NCBI GenBank assembly: GCA_913058215.1 | Contig: CAJXQE010000013.1 | Span: forward strand, 1-41,255 | DNA from: an uncultured Verrucomicrobiales bacterium | GTDB lineage: Bacteria > Verrucomicrobiota > Verrucomicrobiia > Verrucomicrobiales > DEV007 | Length of the DNA: 41,255 nt | Direction: 5' to 3' | Shown here: piece by piece, positions 27,307-35,288 of the stretch | How positions within the stretch are numbered: the stretch's first letter is position 1 | Layout: every line of letters begins with the position of its first letter | The notes under the pieces: model-generated | What the model saw: the letters and a program-made list of their open reading frames with translations, nothing else | Databases searched by the model: none | Told to the model about the DNA's origin: nothing | Translations under genes and position numbers: made by a program

Positions 27307-28950
27307 TTATTGCGAGGCGACTAAGACCCGGACTTGGTCGAGTTGTGCTTTGCCACCTTTGAGGCGGAGATTCACGGTGCGACGATCTTCGCTGAGGAGG
27401 ATCCAGTCGTTCCCTGAATCAAGACCGCGGCCGGAGATTTCCTCCACTCCGATGTGAGAGATTGAGGTTCCGACTGCGGCATCACTGGAAGCAAGACGTT
27501 CCGATGAGAAAATGACTCCGACTACCGGTTGATCAAAAGTGAGTGAAGCTTCCACTTCTTCGCCATTGTCGGTCACCTTGCCTTCGGGCCAGAGTTGCAG
27601 AAGGTAGCTTGTCAGTTTGCCCCCGGCTTGAAGTGCCTGTCCCGGATTCACCACAGCGTCAGCAAATTTTCCGACCGAAATCTGATCGACTTCAAGATCC
27701 TGTTCCGGCTCAAAGGATTCTTTTTCCACATAAACCTGAACTCTACCGGAGATACCTTTTGTTGGCTGGATTTCTGTTCCCGGCATTTCAATGCTCACGT
27801 CGCCAAGGTTGTTTTCAACACCGGCGACCAATGCCCAGGCTTTCTCAAAAGCACGTGGATTGTAAGGGACATCCAGAAGCTGATCGCTGTTGTTGTCGGC
27901 TCTAACTGCTTCGAATTGATAAATCTCACGACACTTCCCGCTGTCGTCGAGACAAACTCCGGCATCTCCGTCAAAAACGAGCGCCTCTGTGGAAAGACTG
28001 GAGCGGGCGTCGATTCCGATCATCTTTCCGGGCTCGGAAATACTGAGACCTTTCGACCTCAATGTGAATCCCATGTCTTTCGCTTCGGCGCGGGCGACTG
28101 CCAGGCCGGAGTGAACAACTGCACTGTGATCACTTTCGAGTTCAAAAATTGCGGGACCCTGAACGGTCATTTCGTTCCCGTTGGGAAAGCGGAGAGAAAC
28201 AAGCCCGGTTTCCAACTCGTAAGTGCCGGAGCGGAAACTCGAACCGTCAGTCAGTGGAGAGTCAGCCGACCAGAGTGCATCGGAGGAAACCTTGGACATT
28301 TGAGCAAGCACTGCGCCTTCCTCTTCATTGGAACCGGTCGCGAAAACCACCACCATAAAAGCGGTGATCGCAACGGCCGCGGCCACTGCGGTCAGTTCAA
28401 GAGCTGCTTTGCTCCACGCCCCGGGAAAATCGAGAATGCCGGTTTCTTCGGGATCCTGCGCCGCAATTTCCTCTTCAAGACGCACGGAGAAATCTTCGAC
28501 AAAATGATCCTGTGTGGTTTCCGCCCACATTCTCGTTTCAAGCGCTTCGATAAAGGACTCTTCGGATTTTGATGCGCTGACGGCCTGGCGCAACCACTCG
28601 TCCTCCATCATTCGAACGCGAAGGTCCGCGAGCCGATCCGGATTATCTTCCAGATAGCGAGCCACCCGGTTCAAGTCGTAGGAACTGTGATTCCCGTCAC
28701 ATGCCAGATCGAACAATTCGGCCTCGGTCTGAGGAGCCTGTCCGACACGAAGAAGCAGATCATTCGAAGCAATCGGGGCATCGTTGTGGACAGCCTGACG
28801 GAGCATCTCGGAAAATTCGAGTTCTTCACGCACTTTTGCCGCCAGCTTCGGATCATCCGATGCTGCCGCTGCCAGGGCATTCAGATCGCCCGGCTCATCT
28901 CCATTGAGAAGCGCTTCCAGCACTGTCTCGATTGGCTTATGCGTGTTCAT
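27307..28950 (-). CDS. FecR-like transmembrane sigma regulator
   Basis: Predicted anti-sigma or sigma-regulatory membrane protein of 547 residues. Acidic cytoplasmic part (about 1-180) with two related helical segments ending in LRQAV; one membrane helix (about 183-206); a periplasmic FecR domain (about 230-325) with a TGLVSLRFPNGNEMTVQGPAIFEL core; and a C-terminal beta-rich domain of about 100 residues. ATG 28950 is preferred because AAGAGGAA lies just upstream; a TTG at 28986 overlaps the sigma gene stop. Encoded right after an ECF sigma factor, it probably controls that sigma. No TonB receptor is nearby, so classic Fec-type iron signalling is not implied. The signal sensed is unknown. Confidence 0.83.
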   Translation of the reverse strand: MNTHKPIETVLEALLNGDEPGDLNALAAAASDDPKLAAKVREELEFSEMLRQAVHNDAPIASNDLLLRVGQAPQTEAELFDLACDGNHSSYDLNRVARYLEDNPDRLADLRVRMMEDEWLRQAVSASKSEESFIEALETRMWAETTQDHFVEDFSVRLEEEIAAQDPEETGILDFPGAWSKAALELTAVAAAVAITAFMVVVFATGSNEEEGAVLAQMSKVSSDALWSADSPLTDGSSFRSGTYELETGLVSLRFPNGNEMTVQGPAIFELESDHSAVVHSGLAVARAEAKDMGFTLRSKGLSISEPGKMIGIDARSSLSTEALVFDGDAGVCLDDSGKCREIYQFEAVRADNNSDQLLDVPYNPRAFEKAWALVAGVENNLGDVSIEMPGTEIQPTKGISGRVQVYVEKESFEPEQDLEVDQISVGKFADAVVNPGQALQAGGKLTSYLLQLWPEGKVTDNGEEVEASLTFDQPVVGVIFSSERLASSDAAVGTSISHIGVEEISGRGLDSGNDWILLSEDRRTVNLRLKGGKAQLDQVRVLVASQ

Positions 28951-28982
28951 TTTTCCTCTTGGTCCTAATTCTATACTATCGC

Positions 28983-29528
28983 TCAAGCTCCTGAGAGCTG
29001 CAATCGTTCATCCATACACTTCCGCAGCGAGGTCCGGACCCTTTCGAGGGCCTTCCTGACTGCGGGAGGATTCATTTCAAATTTTTCGGCAATGTCCTGA
29101 GCGGAATGGTCTTCTTCGTATCGTGCCTTCAGCATTCCAAGGCTCTTTTCGGGCAGTCCTTTGATGCATTCACGCAAGGCATTCATTTTCGCCAATCCGC
29201 GGTCGCCCAGTTCCTCCTCTTCCTCTTCCGGAACAGAAGTGGTGGAAAGCAGCACATCGGTTAAATTATCGGACAAAATTCGTTTTCTCCGGGCGTTCTT
29301 GCGGCGCTCGTTGATCACCAGGTTCCGGGCAATACCCCGAAGCCAGGCCCCGAAATCTCTTTCGTGGTCGAATTCACTCAATCTATTGTAGGCAACAATA
29401 AACGCCTCTTGCGCCACATCATCGACCCAGAGCGGGTCCACCCCCAGCGAGCGGACGAATCCGCGTAATCCTGCGTGGTGTTCCCGGACCTGTTCGACAA
29501 ACATTTCTCTGTCGTCCGTTGATGCCAT
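28983..29528 (-). CDS. ECF-type RNA polymerase sigma factor
   Basis: Sigma-70 family factor of 181 residues with region 2 (about 15-90; VDDVAQEAFIVAYNRL and FGAWLRGIARNLVINERRK) and region 4 (about 120-175; LPEKSLGMLKARYEEDHSAQDIAEKF, then a recognition-helix segment NPPAVRKALERVRTSL). No region 1.1 or 3. It matches the group of ECF factors common in Planctomycetes and Verrucomicrobia that are paired with FecR-like membrane regulators. The start is ATG 29528. The next gene (FecR-like) is 32 bp downstream. Confidence 0.93.
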   Translation of the reverse strand: MASTDDREMFVEQVREHHAGLRGFVRSLGVDPLWVDDVAQEAFIVAYNRLSEFDHERDFGAWLRGIARNLVINERRKNARRKRILSDNLTDVLLSTTSVPEEEEEELGDRGLAKMNALRECIKGLPEKSLGMLKARYEEDHSAQDIAEKFEMNPPAVRKALERVRTSLRKCMDERLQLSGA

Positions 29529-29606
29529 GTTACCAAGAGACTTTGTCTCATGCCGCAGAGGCGTGACAGCTTATTTTATAAAAGTTTTCCCCTTTTATTG
29601 CCATGA

Positions 29607-29634
29607 TTGACAGCTTTCGGGAAATCGCTACATT
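29607..29634 (+). promoter_or_regulatory. sigma-70 promoter for tRNA-Thr
   Basis: Consensus TTGACA (29607-29612), a 16-bp spacer, then TACATT (29629-29634). Transcription would start near 29641, about 33 nt ahead of the tRNA 5' end. A perfect -35 at a sensible distance makes this the best promoter in the window. Confidence 0.6.
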
Positions 29635-29673
29635 CGCCCTCGCGAAATCAGATCGATTTCCCGCAAAAAAGAC

Positions 29674-29748
29674 GCCGATGTAGCTCAGGGGTAGAGCAAT
29701 TCACTCGTAATGAATAGGTCGTGAGTTCGAATCTCACCATCGGCTCCA
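29674..29748 (+). tRNA. tRNA-Thr (anticodon CGU), CCA encoded
   Basis: Cloverleaf reads cleanly. Acceptor stem GCCGATG (29674-29680) pairs with CATCGGC (29738-29744). The D-arm GCTC...GAGC and the anticodon stem ATTCA/TGAAT with loop CTCGTAA (29704-29710) give anticodon CGT, decoding ACG as threonine. The T-arm is GTGAG-TTCGAAT-CTCAC. Discriminator U is followed by genomically encoded CCA (29746-29748). A 9-bp perfect hairpin, GGCTCCAGC-TTT-GCTGGAGCC (29742-29762), overlaps the 3' end and would compete with the acceptor stem in the precursor. Two degenerate repeats derived from its 3' end follow directly. Confidence 0.97.
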
Positions 29749-29853
29749 GCTTTGCTGGAGCCGCTAAAGAAAAAAAGTCGAACTTACGAAGTCACTAGCA
29801 CGCAGATCCCGTCACAATGTGATGGGATAATTCAATTCCGACCATCGGCTCCA
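29749..29853 (+). repeat. tRNA-Thr-derived relic repeat A (105 bp)
   Basis: Unit ending in an exact copy (29841-29853) of the last 13 bases of the tRNA, ACCATCGGCTCCA. A degenerate T-loop TTCAATT precedes that copy. Further upstream come an internal inverted repeat (ATCCC...GGGAT) and TAGC-type D-arm traces. It aligns well with relic B but cannot form an acceptor stem, so it is not a functional tRNA. Confidence 0.75.
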
Positions 29854-29870
29854 GTTTACTGGAGGTTTTT
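29849..29870 (+). terminator. intrinsic terminator behind the tRNA relic
   Basis: CTCCAG-TTTA-CTGGAG hairpin (29849-29864) followed by G and TTTTT (29866-29870) on the plus strand. It is the first hairpin with a U-tract downstream of the tRNA, so the primary tRNA-Thr transcript probably runs through relic A to this point. Confidence 0.65.
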
Positions 29871-29962
29871 AAAAATCATTGAACCGACGAAGTGACTGCG
29901 GTGTTAGCTCGCAGGTCCTGTCGCGAAGCGATTGGTCAATTCGAATTTCACCATCGGCTCCA
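29854..29962 (+). repeat. tRNA-Thr-derived relic repeat B (109 bp)
   Basis: Second tandem unit ending in the same 13-mer (29950-29962), with a nearly intact T-arm (TTCGAAT loop) and a TTAGCTC D-arm trace. It shares the blocks CGAAGT-GACT, CGCAG-TCC and ATTC-ATT with relic A. The anticodon arm and acceptor 5' strand are lost. It ends 28 bp before the stop of the nSTAND gene and so marks the left edge of the putative island. Confidence 0.75.
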
Positions 29963-29990
29963 TGACCCTCAAGTCGTCTTGACATCCAAT

Positions 29991-32900
29991 TCAACGATCG
30001 GATTTTTTGAACAACTTTTGAAAAAGGTTCGCCTTTGTTTTCTTTTGAGGAGTAACGACCTTGTTCACTGTCTTGAAGGATCCGACTTTTTCATTCCGGA
30101 TCCAGGTAATTACAGGCCATTCGGAATTATCTATCGAAATTTTCATTTCCGACCGGACTTCTCCGCTGACATCCTTCACGTCATTGGAATGGTTTATTTC
30201 CAGTATGCTGGAAATCATCCACTGCCCACTTTCCTCAAGAAACTCGACTTGCGGCCTCTGGTTGATTTGGAGTTTTCGAACAGGGTAAAGTTGATTATAG
30301 CCGTCCAACAACTCAAATGCTTCCGCACGGGGAATGATCCCATCGGAAAAATAGTCGATTCGATCAGCGAAGTATTTCGATTGACTTTGAATCCATCGCC
30401 TAGCTTCTAATGAGATCCCTTTGAAGTCTTCTTTATAGCTTTGCCCTGCTAATACGTACATGTCATGAGTCATTTTGGCCAGCCACTTTTCTCGCTCTTC
30501 GGTATTTGCATTTGAGAACAAGAGTTGGTTTCTTTGGCTAAACAGAAATTCAAAAATTTCCAAATCGGAGACAGGTTGGCTAGATCTTCCAGAGCGCACG
30601 AATCGCTTGAATTTTGCTTCGCCAATATTGCCGTAAACGATTCGGAAAAAACTTTTTGAAACTCCATGTGAGACCTTCCCATTTTTGATGAGTTCATAAC
30701 CGTAGAGTGCCTCGATCCCGATCGAATCCATTTCGGAGCTGGTAATCAAAACTGGAGCACGCAACCAATAATCTGCCTCTTCAAGATCTCTGCGGGATGC
30801 TTCAATTTTACGTTGGATATCATCACGGCTCAGATCGGTGCTGCCATCGAGATAATCATTGCCATATTCGGCGAACATTTCCCACTGGTTCCGAGTTCCT
30901 CTACCTGCTCCAGCTTCTAAAAATTCTTGTACTAATTCTTTAGCCGCTTGTTCTCTTGATTCCTGACTCTTGACGCCTATGGGAAGAGCAATCGGAGTCT
31001 TAGTAGTGGATTCGCCTTTCAAGTCGAGCAACGATTTTGTGAGGCCGTCGATTTGCTCTTGTAGTTTTAGGTTTTCCGCTTCAACGAAGGGTAGACGGTT
31101 CGCATCGGCTTCGACGAGGAGAAAACGTCTCATACTAGCTTCATGCTCTTTTGAAACCTTCTCAAGCTCTGCTTTCTCCATAAAATAATCGGCACGATCA
31201 TCTTCGACCTGTTGAAGGCTAGCTTCCAAAAACTTATTTAGCTCCTTTAACTCTTCGTCCTTGTCATTGAGTGCTGCGAGAGTAGAGGTTTCTCTCTCTT
31301 TGGCTAGTTTAGCTGCAATTTCCGCGGCCTTTGCAGCACCTTGGAGACGATTCGCCTTCGAGCCGATTGTAAGTACGGTGGAAACCGAAACAACAAGAAT
31401 GGCCAATGAAAACCATGCAACCGCAATAGCTGCCTTGCGCTTGGATTTTTCAGATTTTTTTATGGCGTCGTTTGCTTTTCGAATCTCTGCTTCTGCCCTT
31501 GCCTTTTCTTCCTCGGCCTTCTTCTTCTCCTCACCCGCTTTTCTTTTCTCTTCTTCCGCATTTTTCTTGGCTGTCCTGACAAGCGTTTCCGATTCCTCTA
31601 CTTTCTCGAAAAACCCTTTTTGCAGAGCCAGAAGTCTCTCTTTTTCTATATGAGAGGCTTCGAGTGTTTCCTTAAGCTGACGTTCTGCGGATTCCTTCGC
31701 TTTACGAGTCTCGTCAAGTTGATCGACGGCCTCATCCTTTGTGACTCGCAACTCTTCTTTCAGCCTGTCTCTGGCTGTTTTGATTTTTTCTTGCTCCACT
31801 TCCCTCGCTCTTTTGAGAACAGCATCCTCTTCTTCACGAACCCTCTTACTCTGAGAGGCGACTTCGGCGAATCGATCGTGAATAATCTCAACGAAAATTT
31901 TCTTATCGCGCTCTTCAACCTGGAGTAGTCGTTTGGTCACCAACAATTCCACTGGGACTTTCCCGATTGCTTTCTCGAGAGTGTCTTGCAATTGAAGGTT
32001 CCGGTGCTCGTTGTTGTCGACCAGATGCCCTTCGACTTCGCGTTTCACATTTGCGACCACTTTTTCAAGAGGACTCAACTCAACCAGTTCGAAAATAGTC
32101 TCATCTTCTGATTGGGGGGCCGTTTTGGTCGGGGCATATTTTTCATCTGAATAGGGAAAGTGAGATCCGGCCTTCAACTCATGCGGTCTACTCGAAGAAG
32201 GCTGAAGCACCTCTTCGTTGAGAAGTATTTGAAGCTGGCCTTCTCCAAAATCTTCTTTAATCTTCGCCAAGGAACACGTGCGCTTGCTTCCCTCATCTCT
32301 ACCGAATGCGTCAAGTAGCGCTGATCGAACCCTTTCGCCAAGGTCGTTGAATACGTCGTGATAATAGGACTCGAAAATAAGATCGAATTTCTCTTCAATC
32401 TGGTCCTCGGAAATCGTCTTCCTCCCTGCTTTGAGTCTATCTTTGTTGAGTCGGTCGCAGACCATACTCAGCAATGCGGGAACAATGCGGACCGGGATCT
32501 TTGATTCAGCAGCGAGATCCAGGTCATAAATCGTATCGGGGAGTTCATTGAGGCGATCCGCAATGATTTCCGCGACAGGTTTTGCGATCAAATCAGGCGC
32601 TGGTTTTTGGATTGCCTCCAAGGCTTCCTTCTGGCCAAGCGGCTTCAATTCCATTCTTCGCCGCATGGCGCTGGGAAGCTGTGTCGCCAAGCGATCAAAA
32701 AGAAAAAGATAGTCCGCCCGAAGACTCAGCAGAATTCGATAGGGTGGTAGACCTTCTCCAGACGAGTCAAAATAGCGGGCCCGGATCTTCTCCGCTTCCT
32801 TTTGGTTTTTCTTGGTGGTTGAATCAAAAATCTGAACAAACTCCTCAGGTATTCGATTTTCTGCTAAATCAGCCAATTGATTGAGAAATTCCGCGCTCTG

Positions 32901-33368
32901 CTTTGACCAGCGCTCCGAGCTTCCCTTGGTGAATACTTCTTCGAACTGATCGAACACCAGAACTACCGACGCTCCGTCGAGGCTCTCGCTTAGAATACCT
33001 TTGTCGTTGTCGTTGAACCAAGCCCATAGATTCCTCGGCCACTTACCTCTATCTTTCTCAACAGGTACGACATCATCAATCTTGCTCCAGATTTGATCGA
33101 GGAGGCTCTCGGAATCTTCCCCGAACTGGAGACGGATATAGACAGGTGTGAGCCATTTCTTTCGGAGGTCGGGAAAAAGGCCCGCTCTTATCAGGGATGT
33201 CTTTCCCAGCCCGGAGTCTCCAAAAAGAACGGTCAACACGTTGCGTTGCAATCTCCGGCGGAGGTCCGATTTTTCATAAGTCCTACCGAAGAACTTATGT
33301 GAGTCCGCTTCGCTGAAGGATTCCGGCCCGAGCCAGGGGGATTCCAATTTTGAATCTACCTCACTCAT
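29991..33368 (-). CDS. nSTAND1 NTPase with coiled coil, one TM helix and an unknown C-terminal domain
   Basis: Large signal-transduction ATPase of the STAND class (1,125 residues). The N-terminus matches nSTAND1 proteins: HKFFGRTYEKSDLRRRL, Walker A GDSGLGKTS (50-58) and Walker B VVLVFDQFEEVF (about 135-146), followed by a winged-helix-like region to about 480. A long charged coiled coil (about 500-640) leads to a single membrane helix (about 646-670), then a second coiled coil (about 675-790) and about 330 residues I do not recognise. The ATG overlaps the stop of the SIR2-TIR gene by 4 bp (ATGA), so the two are translationally coupled. Its role as sensor or scaffold is inferred from the class; no TPR, WD40 or other recognisable repeat sensor is seen. 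Confidence 0.87.
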   Translation of the reverse strand: MSEVDSKLESPWLGPESFSEADSHKFFGRTYEKSDLRRRLQRNVLTVLFGDSGLGKTSLIRAGLFPDLRKKWLTPVYIRLQFGEDSESLLDQIWSKIDDVVPVEKDRGKWPRNLWAWFNDNDKGILSESLDGASVVLVFDQFEEVFTKGSSERWSKQSAEFLNQLADLAENRIPEEFVQIFDSTTKKNQKEAEKIRARYFDSSGEGLPPYRILLSLRADYLFLFDRLATQLPSAMRRRMELKPLGQKEALEAIQKPAPDLIAKPVAEIIADRLNELPDTIYDLDLAAESKIPVRIVPALLSMVCDRLNKDRLKAGRKTISEDQIEEKFDLIFESYYHDVFNDLGERVRSALLDAFGRDEGSKRTCSLAKIKEDFGEGQLQILLNEEVLQPSSSRPHELKAGSHFPYSDEKYAPTKTAPQSEDETIFELVELSPLEKVVANVKREVEGHLVDNNEHRNLQLQDTLEKAIGKVPVELLVTKRLLQVEERDKKIFVEIIHDRFAEVASQSKRVREEEDAVLKRAREVEQEKIKTARDRLKEELRVTKDEAVDQLDETRKAKESAERQLKETLEASHIEKERLLALQKGFFEKVEESETLVRTAKKNAEEEKRKAGEEKKKAEEEKARAEAEIRKANDAIKKSEKSKRKAAIAVAWFSLAILVVSVSTVLTIGSKANRLQGAAKAAEIAAKLAKERETSTLAALNDKDEELKELNKFLEASLQQVEDDRADYFMEKAELEKVSKEHEASMRRFLLVEADANRLPFVEAENLKLQEQIDGLTKSLLDLKGESTTKTPIALPIGVKSQESREQAAKELVQEFLEAGAGRGTRNQWEMFAEYGNDYLDGSTDLSRDDIQRKIEASRRDLEEADYWLRAPVLITSSEMDSIGIEALYGYELIKNGKVSHGVSKSFFRIVYGNIGEAKFKRFVRSGRSSQPVSDLEIFEFLFSQRNQLLFSNANTEEREKWLAKMTHDMYVLAGQSYKEDFKGISLEARRWIQSQSKYFADRIDYFSDGIIPRAEAFELLDGYNQLYPVRKLQINQRPQVEFLEESGQWMISSILEINHSNDVKDVSGEVRSEMKISIDNSEWPVITWIRNEKVGSFKTVNKVVTPQKKTKANLFQKLFKKSDR

Positions 33369-34972
33369 GTAGTGACTTCTCCCCAGAATGCTTGAATCTT
33401 CTCCGAGAAGTCCTTGTCAGGTAACCCATCCGGTAGCCGCGTGTGAGTGATTTTCTGAATTTTCTCAGGAACGTTCATGTGTTTCGATTTGGTCGTCTTC
33501 AGCAGAACGGGAAAAAAGAATTTAGTAGCGGGTGCTAAAGGAATTTTGGCGGCGATTTGCCATTCCGTGAAGTAGTATCCCTTCTTTTCGGCGAGACACT
33601 CCTTAGAGATGATTGGTAGAAACGCCGTACAACGGGAAATCGCGTCAGTCATTTCCAGTTCCCATGATGATCCGGACCCGGTTTGCTCCAAATCAAACCA
33701 GGCGGGGATTCCCAAGCTATCCAGTTGTTGCTTGATCGCCTTCGCAACTACTAGATCTTTTTTCCGCGAGTAACTGATGAAGATGAAATCACCCAAAGGA
33801 GGTGTCTTCTTTGGGGGTACGAATTTAGGGTGCTCTTGGTTCTGACTTGGCAATCCTCCTTGTAATTCATATGCTGCCCAACGCTCAGAAAGTTCGTGAA
33901 TAAATAATTCCAAACCACCCGTAGCCAACTCCACAGCGGAAATTCTACTGGGGCCGAGAGTTCGGATGAATTGAAAGATCAAAGTGTCCTTCGGTGTAGT
34001 CCAGTCAGCGAAATAATTGCGATTTGCCACCTCTTCCAAAGGGCCTCGGTTCGCGATCCTTAGAAGAAATCGAGCCAACCAGTTTTCGCACTGTAGCCCT
34101 AGAAAAAGAAGATTTTTGCCCTCGAAACACTGACCCACAATTTCGGGGCAACCATCATTCAGCTCCATGATCCAGTTCAGCAGGTCATTATCCCAAATTG
34201 CAAAAGTATGCGGTTTCTTGACTTTACTGGTTCCCAATAAGTGAAAAACCTGACAGGCATTCCTGTCCGTTTCAGCGTTCTGAAAATCGTCATCGAGCAA
34301 TTCCGAATCAAGATCATCAATCATCTCGTCCGGCATTTTACTGTTGAGCGAAGAGCGAACCTTTTTCGCATGATTTGGCCAGAAGCTGCCAATTGTTGCC
34401 TCACGCCCCGCCTTCTTTAGTGCAGTTTCGAGTTTGTCGTTGAAATTGGTTGTGAGGTACGTCCGAAACCCGCGAATCGACGCAAGTTGGTCTATCATCG
34501 GTGGAAACCGGAATTTCATTTTCCGCGCCTCTTCTTCAATGTGCTGATACGCGTCGTTGAGTCTCAGCTCGGATTCCCCATCTCCATCCTGTTTCCCCTC
34601 TTCGTAGTAGCGACTCACCGCCTCTTGAAGAGCTGCGCGGCCTACTCGATTTCCCAAATCGGCATCAAGTTTCCAGCGTTTCAGTAGCCGGAAAGATAGA
34701 TCTCTGTAAAAACAGGGGCCGTCCGAGGAAGGGTCGTCCGCGTCGTATCTAAGCAAACCGCCTCCCAGCACAGGAACTACATTTCCTACCGCAATATCGC
34801 GAAGAAGGCGATCCCACTCCGATTCCTTTAGAGCTACTGGCATCGCGATTCCGGCCGATTGCGATTTTGCAGTCCGTTTTCTGGCCACCTTCTTCTTAGT
34901 AGGGGCTTTCTTCTTGGGCTGTGCCTTTTTGGCAGATCTCTTTTTTGTAGTTGTTCGTTTGGTAGATGGCAT
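33365..34972 (-). CDS. SIR2-TIR fusion with Lys-rich N-terminal tail
   Basis: 535-residue protein carrying two domain types that, in known defence proteins, degrade NAD+. Residues 1-42 are a Lys/Ala/Pro/Thr-rich tail resembling a histone H1 tail. Residues about 50-370 are SIR2-like: VPVLGGGLL (67-74), TTNFN with N176, QVFHLLG with H244, and LLFLGLQCENW. Residues about 394-535 are TIR: DFIFISYSRKKD, IPAWFDLEQTGSG and W437-E-L-E440, where E440 fits the catalytic glutamate. It is the first gene of the pair with the nSTAND1 ATPase. NAD+ depletion on activation is the favoured hypothesis; alternatively one domain may be a nucleotide-binding regulator. Confidence 0.85.
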   Translation of the reverse strand: MPSTKRTTTKKRSAKKAQPKKKAPTKKKVARKRTAKSQSAGIAMPVALKESEWDRLLRDIAVGNVVPVLGGGLLRYDADDPSSDGPCFYRDLSFRLLKRWKLDADLGNRVGRAALQEAVSRYYEEGKQDGDGESELRLNDAYQHIEEEARKMKFRFPPMIDQLASIRGFRTYLTTNFNDKLETALKKAGREATIGSFWPNHAKKVRSSLNSKMPDEMIDDLDSELLDDDFQNAETDRNACQVFHLLGTSKVKKPHTFAIWDNDLLNWIMELNDGCPEIVGQCFEGKNLLFLGLQCENWLARFLLRIANRGPLEEVANRNYFADWTTPKDTLIFQFIRTLGPSRISAVELATGGLELFIHELSERWAAYELQGGLPSQNQEHPKFVPPKKTPPLGDFIFISYSRKKDLVVAKAIKQQLDSLGIPAWFDLEQTGSGSSWELEMTDAISRCTAFLPIISKECLAEKKGYYFTEWQIAAKIPLAPATKFFFPVLLKTTKSKHMNVPEKIQKITHTRLPDGLPDKDFSEKIQAFWGEVTT

Positions 34973-35288
34973 TTCGCAACTAGGTGAGAATGGCCTGCCG
35001 TTTTCTACAATATTGAGAAAAAATGCAAGCGTTTTCTTTCGGGTGTTTCGAACGAATGGCGCTGATATAGATGAACATGAAGCGGTGTATTGAAGGTTTA
35101 GTTTGAGAAAATGATGATGTAGAGAAGCTCGATGCGGGGGGACGGTTTCATCGCTTGTTTCTCAAAAAACCTCCCAATAGGTATTCTCGCTTCCCGAATA
35201 TAGAGGGGATTTCGTTAAAGATTTCTGAAAGCGGTGCGCTTTATACTGGAAAAACGCGGATTTTTTCAAGAAGGTTCCGGTAATCATT
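34973..35288. other. divergent intergenic region of the putative defence locus
   Basis: 316 bp between the divergently transcribed SIR2-TIR and SLOG-4TM genes. It holds the imperfect hairpin at 35094-35172 and a TATACT -10-like hexamer at 35242-35247 on the plus strand without a convincing -35. No open frame or tRNA-like element is visible. Confidence 0.6.
35094..35172. other. 79-nt long imperfect hairpin / candidate structured RNA or operator
   Basis: Outer stem of 15 pairs with one 2-nt bulge: A-GGTTT-AG-TTTGAGAAA (35094-35110) against TTTCTCAAA-AAACC-T (35158-35172). Inside it, AAG plus CGATG (35125-35134, with a CT bulge) pairs with CATCG plus CTT (35149-35156), closing a G-rich loop. 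Neither strand has a U-tract after it, so it is not an ordinary terminator. Confidence 0.5.

Noticed and set aside
27595-28572. 325-codon plus-strand frame opposite the FecR-like gene
   Set aside because: Shadow of the real minus-strand gene; no family features or start context.
29774-29962. Additional functional tRNA genes
   Set aside because: The two tRNA-like units lack a pairing acceptor stem and a proper anticodon arm; they are relics.
35094-35172. Retron-type msr/msd RNA
   Set aside because: Hairpin is suggestive, but there is no reverse transcriptase gene anywhere in the window.
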